This document shows, in pieces, positions 54,760-64,000 of a DNA stretch of 64,000 nucleotides; position 1 is the stretch's first letter; each line of letters opens with the position of its first letter. Source of the stretch: Papaver somniferum (taxonomy: Eukaryota; Streptophyta; Magnoliopsida; Ranunculales; Papaveraceae); assembly GCF_003573695.1 (NCBI RefSeq), contig NC_039358.1, positions 196,815,192-196,879,191 on the forward strand. The letters are read 5' to 3'. The position numbers and the translations under genes were made by a program. The notes under the pieces were generated by a model. The model had not been told where the DNA came from, ran no database searches, and saw only the letters and a list, made by a program, of their open reading frames with translations.

Positions 54760-57700
54760 GAGGTAACAAATTGTTTGTATACTTTGACTGACTTAGCAAA
54801 GTCCCTCTGTTTGCAAGTTTGCATAATGTGGTCCATGTCTGGGATTCTGTTCACATTAACCTGGGCCAGCAGCAGAATACGACAACCTCTTTGAAGCTCT
54901 GACTTGGGAAGTAAAATTTCTCAGAGACCCGCACACAGTTATGTCTTCTGCTCCTATAAAATCACACCATAATTAAATGAGAACTTAAGAAACTTTGCTT
55001 CTTCGAGAATGGTATATGGACTCTGAATTTCGTACTTCAAACTTAAGAAACATCTAGACAAACAAACGTTAAGTTTTTGAATTTGTATTTCTGATCCTTT
55101 TCGTTCTCTCACTCACTCCACATCTCTGAAATCTACTATAATTCCTCCTCTAATATCTTATAGGATAAGAAATTGCATACAAAATCAACATTAAAGATAT
55201 GAGATTAGAGCTACCAAAACCCTATAACTATAGGTATTATGGGTTGACGTCTCATGGATTCATCCATTTTATGAAGGGACCAAGAAGTTGCAGGCTCTAG
55301 TAGTCGTTAGTTGTATCCTGCAGTAATAATAGAAGGGAAAAAAACTATATTCACCAGCATTCCTTGTGGTGCAACTCAATCATCCAATCTACCAAACAGA
55401 AATTTCTATGTGACAAATATATGTGAGCTTCACAAATTTCATTCAGATTTACACACAAATAATAAGGAGTAATTTTTAAGCAGAAATGATAATATAAAAG
55501 ATAAATAACAATAACTAAGAAAAGAAAAAAGAAACAAACTCACCATGGCCAAAACCAAAGAAAGATCAACAACAAATGTATCTTCGGTTTCACCACTGCA
55601 CCCCAAATATGAGAAGTTAGTATAACATCTTATATATGAATATTTTTAAATACATAAAGTTCAGCAAAGAACCATCTGTTGCTAAGAATGTTTTTAAATA
55701 CATCATATCCAGGTTCAATGCTCATAGGCACAGAACCAAATTGGTTAATCTTTGCAGAAAATTAGAGGGCATATTTACAAATTCTCATGTTAAGAATGTT
55801 TTAGAATACTAAAAAATGTTTCATGAAAGGGACTTGTCAAACCTTCAATAGAAAGCCTTGGCAGGACTTCACCTTGAATTCCGTCTTGACACACACTATG
55901 AACCAAACAATAAATTGAAGTAGTCACCACCATTCAAATTTATGTACATACACGTAGGAGAACCATTCCCAATATGAGACCCATGATTGCAAGGAAATAA
56001 TTTTTCTAAGATACCTGGGCAAGGAAATCTTCAAGAGAAAGACCAACTATCACTATCAAGGAAACCTATAATTTTTTCCATATGAAATACATTACAAATA
56101 TGCATCACCTAAAATCCATGAGAATAACTACATAAATCAATTTTCATGAAAATTAGAGAAATTTTACAAATGAATTGCCTACAACTTGATATTAATTTTG
56201 ACAATATTGGATTCATTCCAAAGTCTTCACCAGTCTCCACTGCAACTTCTTGGCAGCCAAAATAATAGCTTCTTTCATTTTCACGGATTTAATAAACTGT
56301 GCAGTCGAAGTCGGTTGCCATAGAAATTTACCAATTGTGAGCGACTTCAAGGTGATGCCACAACTTCCCTCCGTTTCTAGGAAGCCTCAAGCAGAAAAAA
56401 AAAAAATAACTAATTAATTATACATGCATATACTGTTATGTCTAACTACTTGAAGCATTCCTAAGAATTCTCCACAACTAAGGGACTTGTATTCTCGCTC
56501 AGCCTCATCAGAAAATGATAATACAGTTTTTTTTACCTCCCCTCCTTGCTGGTCTTGACATTTACCCTAGATGAGTACCTAGTGCTGCTCCAATAGTAAT
56601 TCCAAGCATACACAACTCTGCAGACCTGTAGATAAAAGGCCGAAGTGCAAATCAAATGTTCAATAAAACTCTAGAATCACAGATACAAAAACAACAGTTT
56701 CAATAGTACACAAAAATACCAATAAACTAACAAAACCCTAGTACATGAAATCAAATTAAAAACTATAAATCCTAGTAAACAAAACCAAATCCGAAATAGT
56801 TTTTAATAACAAAATGTTTTTGACGTAAATAAAGATTAGACACGGCAGATTAAGGATGTAGGGGTCTAAGAGGGTAATGTTCTAAAGGTTAGAAAGAGTA
56901 ACTATATCATATATATATATACATATATTCACAAATCAGGAATATGTTGATCAATATGTCATAAGTGGAGAGCTATTGCATTGATAATAAAGCAATGTTG
57001 AAGGAATAAAACGCCTTTGCTAACAATTTGCCTACTCTAACTTGAGCTTGTGTAGTACAGTGAACATAGACTGTTGACAGTGGAACTCCATATGCCTCAA
57101 CACATCGGCCATTCGGTAGGTTTAGTTCTAGCTGAGATTTCCTCACAGCTCCAAGGAAATGTCCTTGACCTGATGCCAGTGCTACCTGGGAGCATAAACA
57201 TTTATGTCCATCATAAATCTTAAAACATAAAACTTGAAGACTACGTATCAGATAAAAACTGTGTCTGTCTCAGTTTGACACGGAGGGCATCCATTTAATA
57301 GTCTTAATTTCAACAAAAGAGGCAGGCACCCATAAGGAAACCCCAACCACTACACGCAAGATGATGGCTCCTATAGGCACTCTCTAAAAACTGTTATTGC
57401 ATGCTTCTCCAAACACAAACCACAGACTACGACAATTATAAGACCCAGTGTTTAACTGATCTCAAATTTTCTGACCTTAAAAAAATGAAAGCAAAGAGTA
57501 TAATGAGAGATTGTGAACCTCAATGAATGGGAGCAGAGGCAATTGAAGATCAATGCGCAAATTCATGGTAATTTGTTTTTTTTTTCTTTTATCTGAATGA
57601 TTGTGGATATACCTGAATACATTAGAATGCAATCGCATTTATCAGAGAGTAAATCGTCCTCTCTGACAATTCCTCCATCAAGAGTCTCATATCTTCTTTC

Positions 57701-58770
57701 GATTCCCACCTATATCAGAATAGATCATTTCCTGCCAGCTCTCTTTTTTCACGCCAATGCTTTTCCCACCTCTCCAAATGTATCATATCTGCTTCCAATG
57801 GAGAAATAGTCACAACACCCCTTTATTACAAATTTTAACACATAGAATATACAAATTAGAGGCAAAAGTTGTTGCGTGTATTATGCTGAATAATACGAAA
57901 TCACACCTCCCGAAAATTCTTTGCTATGGTACTAAAAGGGAACGGGTATAAAAACGATTCACCATGCTTCCCAGCCTCTGCTGAAAAACCATCTAAGAAT
58001 TTCATATCAAATGACGTCCCAATTGTGGGAACCTTTTTTATTCAATCAAAAAAAATAATCAAATTAAAAAGACTTTACCAATTTAAATCTAATTCACAAA
58101 AATTCGATCAAATTAGGGGAAATCAATAGTAAACCCTAATTAATAATCTTTTGAAAATCAATAGTATTGTTGGTTCATCTGATAAGGAAATCATATGGAC
58201 CAATTCAATCAAATTTCGATCAATTAGGTAATGAAAATAATAGAATTCAGACGTAATACCTATTTGAGTCGGTAAATTAACAACTTCTCCACCAATTAGG
58301 TAAGGAAAATAATACATAATAATTTCTTCCAATTAGCTTGGTCTCGATAATATTTTTTCTTATGTGAATCAACATTAATCTCTGCAACAAAAAAAAATGT
58401 TAGGCTATTAGATAAGGGTTCTTAAAGATAAAATGAGTTGGCTAGTAAATCAATACGTATGATGACTGTTTGAGGCGAGATGGGATGAGTTTACATCATG
58501 ATTATGCTAAAAATCAAACAAACCCATACTTAAGGACACAAAAAACAAGTAAACCCTAACTTACAAAATAGAAAACAGAGTGTGTTCATTAAAAATAAGA
58601 ACATGTGATGAACAATTATACCTGATGTGCCTTACTTTTTCGTTCCTGTTAGAGAAATCAAAAGACGAAGGAGAACAGAGAAGAAAAGAGGCGAGAGATG
58701 GAGAGCGGCAGAGAAGAATGGTTTTTAGATTGGAGGGGAAAGTTTTACTGGGATAATGATGTAAAAACAC
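54760..58770 (-). CDS. Unrecognised multi-exon gene, copy C (predicted exons)
   Basis: Paralogue of 43135-47143 with the same exon-like blocks and splice signals: leader near 58770-58620; blocks near 57998-57907, 57709-57613, 57186-57013 and 56530; last block near 54930-54760. A 2-bp loss near 54860 ('TTAACCTGGGCC' for 'TTAATACCCGGGCC') shifts the last coding block, so at least the C-terminus is changed. Function is unknown. The high similarity of both copies outside exons shows recent duplication rather than selection. Confidence 0.35.
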
Positions 58771-58950
58771 GATAGTTAGGTTTAGTTTTTGAGGTAAAAA
58801 GAAACAATCGTTTCCCTAAAGATCAAAGATGTGAGATAATAAGAAGGTTTAGGTTAGAATAGTTGAATTTGAGATGTGGAAGATGAAAATCTCTTTCTAC
58901 ATCTCTACAACACGGCTGGAGGGAGGGAAAAAATAGAGAAAGAATATTTT

Positions 58951-59284
58951 GGTAACAGAGCATGCAAACATGAAAAGATTTAACAATCTGTGTTTGGTGC
59001 GATCCAACCTATAAGATATGAGTCTAAAGAAAGGTAAAAAAAGGCCTAAGGACTCATGTAACATATCACAATATTTTGGTAAATCACTCCCTGGATTCGA
59101 TTTTAGAAGAAGCTTAAAAGAGGCTTCTTCTACAAGTTCTACTTGCTCTTTATAATATATGTCTTAATATTCTCAAGATGAGGTTAAGTTAAGCCTTGTA
59201 TTCACAATCAATGATTCAAACTATGAAAACTCTCTTAAAGATGAAAGATCCGTTTATTATATGAATATAAAAACATCGTAGATA
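58951..59284. other. Spacer after copy C, nothing recognised
   Basis: AT-rich sequence with no open frame or element end identified; leads into the coiled-coil coding remnant. Confidence 0.45.
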
Positions 59285-62196
59285 AAAGAATTAAGAGAAC
59301 AATTCCATTCTTGTGCAAAAGAACTTAACCTTGCACTTGAAAGAGAATGGAAGCTTCTATGTAATTTAGAGTCTGTACAAGCAGAAAACGATCAACTTCT
59401 CCTTGATCTTACTTCTTTGAAAGCAGAGCTAATCTCTCTCAAGAATGCTTCTTCCTTGAGGATCCAGTCTCTTGATGAGAAGTTAAAAAAAAGTATACAT
59501 CAAGAAAAAGAGAGAGATCGTTTGAGAATCTCAGCTATGGATAAATACAATTCTTTAAAAATCTCATCTGGTCTGATATTAAAACTTTTTTGAACTTGTC
59601 AAAAAGATGGAAGATGAAAATCGTATGTTCTTGTCAAAAAATCATTCGGTACTATCCCCTCCGGATAAACTTAAACTTTTCTCAAAATCTGATGATTTGA
59701 TTGTTTTCTCAAAAAGAAAAAATCTTGACATTGACGCACCTCGAAAAATATTTCCTGTTAGAGCATAGCTCGGTCGACCTCACTCGTATGCGTATTAGTC
59801 CGCGGACTCAGTCCGCGAATCTATTCCTCCAACTGGCAGAAGTCTCCTTGCCGAGATTTTCCGCTGAGTTTGGAAAACTCTGCCGGTTGTCTTAAGTCCG
59901 CGAACTTGTTTGTGAGCTTAAGTGGTTATGATCTAAAGATGTGCACTGAACATGAAACTTAAATTACTAAGGAATGCTTTATGCAAACCGTGTCTATAAA
60001 GTTCATGAGCCGATTCAATTGAATCGAATCATCTTTGTTTCAATTGTGTCTTGTGTAGTTACATAAGATCTCATAGAAATTGAACAACTATCTAACCAGT
60101 TCATTTGAGTCGATTGAATTAGTTATGGTGAAGAAGAACAAGGTTAATATGAAATGCTCATATGGTTAACCTTTTTGGTTACTATGTTGAACCAACATAC
60201 ACGTACACGTTTGGGCATGGTTTTCGCAAACCCAGAAACGTCTACCCAAGTGTGTGTGACAAGCTAAGTTTTAGATCTAACGGTTGAGAAATATTAGCTT
60301 GAATCTAAATCAGGTTTTGATCTAACGGTGAATATGGATTGCTTTGTAACTAAGGCAAAACCCTGATTTGAAGGGTATATAAAGGAGACATCTAGAATTG
60401 TGCAAAACCAATCCCCACACTTCTGTGTGATACTAGTGCGCTCGCTAGAGTCGATTCTCCTTTAACCTTTGGTTTTCTTCTCTAAAACCAGGTTAACGAC
60501 TTAAAGACTTCATTGGGATTGTGAAGCCATACCGATACTAGTTTTATCGTAGTTGTGTGATCTGATCTTGCATTTTCGATCGTACGAGTACAATCTATTG
60601 ATTGGCTTGAGATCGTGAGAGTTCTCCGATAGGCAAGATAAAGAAGTCACAAACATCTTCGTCTCACTGTTTTTGATTCCTCGACAAACCGCCTGTGTAG
60701 TCAGGAAGGAATGTAGAGAGGTGATTGATTAATCTAGGCTGTTCTTCGGGAATATAAGACTGAATTATCAATTGGTTCCTGTTCACCTTGATTTTCATAT
60801 CTTAAGACGGAATAAAACCTAGGGTTTTCTGTGGGAGACAGATTTATCCTTTGATATACTTTTCTGTGTGAGACAGATTTGTTTATTATCAAATCTGCGA
60901 TTTTGGGTTGCAGCAACTCTTGGTTGTGGGTGAGATCAGCTAAGGGAATCAAGTGCGCAGTATCCTGCTGGGATCAGAGGCGTAGGAGTACAACTGTACC
61001 TTGGATCGATGGGATACTGATTGGGGTTCAACTATAGTCCAGTACGAAGTTAGCTTGGAGTAGGCTAGTATCTGTAGCGGCTTAATACAGTGAGTATTCA
61101 ATTTGGACTAGGTCCCGGGGTTTTTCTGCATTTGCGGTTTCCTCGTAACAAAACTTCTGGTGTCTGTGTTATTTCTTTTCCACATTATATTTGTTACATA
61201 ATTGAAATAAAACAGGTTGTGTGTTCGTGGTCATCAATTGGAAATCCAACCTTTGGTTGTTGATTGATATTGATTGATTCTTGGACATTGGTCTTTGGTA
61301 CCGTCCAATTATTCCTTGTGTTTGATTAGGACTCGCAGATTTCTATTAGCTTGAGTAATATCAAAAACAAGAGGGAGATATTAACTCCTTGAGATACTTT
61401 TATCTAGATTGAGTATGGCTATCTAGTTGATTCTCTGGCAAAGTATTTCAGAGTTAGTCCATACATATTGCTAAGCGAAATATTGGATGGTGTTGTTATA
61501 CCCCCGCTTTTTCAGATCCGACTCTAATTTCTAGTGAAAATTTGTCTGAAAAGAGATTCGGTTCACTGGCATGCCCAAGATCTGAATTTCGTAAGGTGCT
61601 AGAAAGATTTTTCAAGATTGCTGAAAATTATTCAGAAAAGGGAAAAACCATTGACAATCTAGATGATGTCACAAAACTTATTGTTCAATTAAATGTAAGA
61701 ATATGTGAAGGAAAACGAGAAACACTCGGTCTTCAAATAATCTAGCAGATTATATGGAACAAAAATTGGCCTTGTGTAATGAAGTTCATCATCAGACTAC
61801 TGAGTGTGAAATTCTTTCTCAATCTCTAGAACATTCACAGTTAAAGAATAAGGTCCTAATTGAGAAACTTGATACTGTAATATGTCCAGAGGTATATCTA
61901 AACTAGTGTTTAGAAAAACATTTCCATCAAGGAATGGATACCTTAAGAGGACATATACAGCGTCTAGAACAAGAGACATTAACAAACTGCCGACTGGCAT
62001 ATCTAGACAAAACGGGTTCAAGTTCAAGGAAAATACCATCCTGGGCACAAGATGTAATTGAGGAAATTGCATCTCGCAATTTTCCTAAGGAAGAGTATGG
62101 GTTCGGAACCCACGAAGAAGAACATGATGATGTTCAAAAGGAAGGAAGATCTCCTCATGAGGTATATGATGAGGAATATCCTCATCCCAGTGCATA
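59285..62196 (+). pseudogene. Coiled-coil retroelement (gag-like) ORF remnant, split by an LTR
   Basis: One frame runs from about 59285 ('IKELREQFHSCAKELNLALE', 'QAENDQLLLDLTSLKAELIS') with a frameshift near 59590, then 'FFELVKKMEDENRMFLSKN' up to the LTR at 59756. It continues after it (61515, 'SEKRFGSLACPRSEFRKVLE', then 'HIQRLEQETLTNC' and an acidic end at 62196), with further stops near 61745-61930. The heptad-rich charged sequence is a coiled coil, as in the C-terminal part of some Copia Gag proteins. No zinc knuckle or nucleocapsid is visible, so the family is only inferred. Confidence 0.45.
59756..61514. mobile_element. Solo LTR (Copia-like), reverse copy of 34077-35801
   Basis: Begins TGTTAGAGCATAGCTCGG and ends CCCCGCTTTTTCA, 1759 bp, matching 34077-35801 in reverse complement over its length. 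The flanking 5-mers are TTTCC and GATCC, so a clean target duplication is absent. It splits an open coiled-coil frame. Confidence 0.82.
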
Positions 62197-62533
62197 ACTG
62201 CATTGGATTGTGCGTCCTTACAATGCCCAATCTTCGGATGAAAGGAAGCACATATACGTGGGCTGCTGGTATCCTACTAATATCTCTTATTCAACATAGA
62301 GAGATTACACAATATACCTTACGGATATTGTAAAACATCTTTATGTGTAGAAAGGTTATCTTACAACAACTTGTGTAAAAGGATAAGTTAGTTATTTTGA
62401 AGTATCTCTTGATACATATTTTGGAGACATGTTCCGTGGATAATATTGTGTTTCTGTAACACATTAGATGCGAAAATATTTTCAAATCTTGTCAGAATTA
62501 TTTATATAAGGATGATATCTATGTTGGAATGTG
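62197..62533. other. Spacer before module copy 2, no gene recognised
   Basis: Short frames only. It ends at the left junction of the 1.5 kb module (62534). Confidence 0.45.
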
Positions 62534-62587
62534 TTAAAGGTATTTCAAGTATTTGTACTCAACGTGTCTGAGAAATTATACAAAAGG

Positions 62588-63031
62588 ATGTATTCTCAAA
62601 CCAGATCTCAAGCACTACTTCTGAAAGCCTTGAGTGGAATGACTTCTAAGGAAATTGTTCATCTTGATAATACCTACAAGAAATCTGGTTGTGGAAATAT
62701 CAATGATGAAAAGGAAGATATGACTCATCTCCTTGTCCAAAACAGTTTGGACGCTAAGGTTGATATTATCAATCTACGACAAGTACTCCTCCTCAGTACC
62801 ATTGAAACTCATCATAGACAGGCAACATTACTAAGAACTGTTATCCGTAACTAAAGGAAACTGATTAAACTTGGAATCGGTAATAAGGAGTATGCTAGGA
62901 ATATTAATCGAAAGTTTAATGCTTTAGCCTGTGAACATAACCAAGGTACTGTGTGCATAATCCGAGATATCAGTCGAGATGCTGTGGATGAAGATCCTGA
63001 AAAATTTGAGGAAATTGAAGATGATCTTTGA
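62588..63031 (+). pseudogene. Unrecognised helical ORF, copy 2 (premature stop)
   Basis: Same frame as 38968-39411, but a TAA at 62852-62854 replaces the CAA (Gln) codon of copy 1. The frame resumes to the TGA at 63029-63031. Confidence 0.8.
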
Positions 63032-63295
63032 AAACACCTATCTGAAGGTTAATAGATATTAAGTAATTTACTATTTTGCTTAATCTAGAATAATAGACAT
63101 CAATTTTTGATTTCTTTCATTGATTGTATTGGTCTATTATGAATAAAATTATTTGATGGGTAATTTTTCTTGTGATAGTTTTCGGTTTATATAGCCTTTG
63201 CATTATTATTTCTATGTATATTCATGGGATATTTGATTTCGGTTTTATTACCTTAATATTCGATCTCATATATATTGTGAACCCTTATGGTTTGG

Positions 63296-63403
63296 GTCAC
63301 TGAAGATCAATTAGCTGATGTAATGACTAAGGGTCTCTGTTATCTCACTTTTTCAAGATTACTACAAAGGATAGTGCAATCTACAGCTGATGTACCAGAT
63401 TAG
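63296..63403 (+). pseudogene. Copia pol C-terminal tail, copy 2
   Basis: Reads 'VTEDQLADVMTKGL', the conserved end of Copia RNase H, then a TAG at 63401. No other pol domain lies nearby. Confidence 0.75.
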
Positions 63404-63726
63404 TGATACTTCTTGTTCTTTCTGACAGATTTGCTCTTATACTTCTTGTTCTTTCTGACAAATTGGCTCTTGTTGAGCATTTGTTATGCTTTTTATAAGT
63501 GATACCTCTGACAGATTGGCTCTTGCTGAGCATCTATTATGCTTCTTAGCCTGACTCTTGTTGAGAACTTTTCTTAGGCTCTTATTGAGCATTGTTTTTT
63601 CTTCTTCAGTATCTGCTTTAGTTTGTGAAGTGTTCTTTTCTTGTGTTTACAATTTGTTACAGTGTCTTTATGACTATCTTATCATTACCTGTAATAATAC
63701 TTTTAATACTTTGTTGATATCTTTAC

Positions 63727-64000
63727 AATTGCAATGAAACATTATCTACCCATATTACTACATCTATGTTGTTTCTCTGAAAATCGATGTCTAGGAAAAC
63801 AAAATAAATTATACTCATCCTGATTCCTGTCTCGTCATGGCTTTGAGTTCGTAGTTCAGTAAAGTTGGAATGATTTATGGAAGGTTATGAAGATAAGATA
63901 TAAACAAGCAAAGATACCTGAAAATAAAGTTCAGCAGAGCCTGATGAGTTGACAGTGAGGCCACGTTTGAGCATGGACCAACAACCATATCGAGCAACAA
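63727..64000 (-). pseudogene. Captured GH10 xylanase fragment, copy 2 (partial)
   Basis: Same exon 4 - intron - exon 3 fragment as at 40109-40400, running off the window. Its intron carries the same 15-bp insertion relative to the intact gene at 10986-13246, so both copies derive from one capture. Confidence 0.85.

Larger units (their letters stand above)
50508..58950. repeat. Segmental duplication, copy C
   Basis: Starts 'GTTCAATCAATTCGATTG' and is collinear with 41343-47315. It differs mainly by the Mutator-like insertion at 51946-54270, a rearranged proline-rich coding part and small indels. Similarity ends at about 58950. Confidence 0.9.
62534..64000 (+). repeat. 1.5-kb chimeric module, copy 2 (cut by window end)
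   Basis: Collinear with 38911-40400 to the last base of the window. It contains the unknown ORF with a stop, the pol tail and the beginning of the xylanase fragment. Few differences separate the copies. Confidence 0.88.

Overview
This is a plant nuclear DNA window, almost certainly from a eudicot. It has spliced genes, GT-AG introns, plant-type F-box/LRR and GH10 xylanase genes, and a dense load of plant transposable elements. No rRNA, tRNA, CRISPR or bacterial operon structure is visible. The species cannot be fixed from the sequence alone. Only one gene looks fully intact: a six-exon GH10 endo-1,4-beta-xylanase-like gene on the minus strand (10986-13246). Two short proline-rich secreted-protein genes (41800-42192, 51053-51472) are open, and an unrecognised multi-exon gene is present twice (about 43135-47143 and 54760-58770).

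Layout, left to right. (1) 1-7926: a decayed Ty1/Copia retrotransposon on the minus strand, with a 2.6 kb solo LTR nested in it (995-3560, TSD CTAGT). (2) 8733-10381: an F-box/LRR pseudogene that lost its start codon and carries a LINE fragment. (3) 10986-13246: the xylanase gene. (4) 14480-16806: a 2.3 kb Mutator-like element with a 9-bp target duplication and an array of palindromic TGCATAAC-GTTATGCA sites. (5) 17142-25206: an 8 kb CACTA element carrying pieces of host genes (an AHA1-like exon and a RING/SDIR1-like gene). It sits in the upstream region of a second, truncated F-box copy (25350-25485), and the paralogous empty site is at about 8525. (6) 25549-28079: an RTE-type LINE tail and a short poly(A) retroposon with a perfect 14-bp TSD.

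(7) 29470-64000 is a segmentally duplicated block. Its unit is [proline-rich gene - unknown multi-exon gene - PIF/Harbinger element]. Copy A (29470-38018) lacks the multi-exon gene. Copy B is 41343-50507 and copy C is 50508-58950. Later insertions mark single copies: a 2.36 kb element full of TTCGGC/GCCGAA motifs in A, an LTR in A's Harbinger transposase, and a second TGCATAAC-array Mutator element in C. Between and after these copies lies a 1.5 kb module, present twice (38911-40400 and 62534-64000). It joins an unknown ORF, the last codons of a Copia pol gene and an antisense, intron-retaining piece of a GH10 xylanase gene.

The genes do not form a pathway. The common theme is gene capture and duplication by transposons: xylanase sequence in a Copia-derived module, AHA1 and RING sequence in CACTA, and two or three non-autonomous DNA elements dominated by arrays of short palindromic or inverted motifs that look like protein-binding sites. 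Because the empty sites exist as paralogues in the same window, several insertions can be confirmed without outside data.
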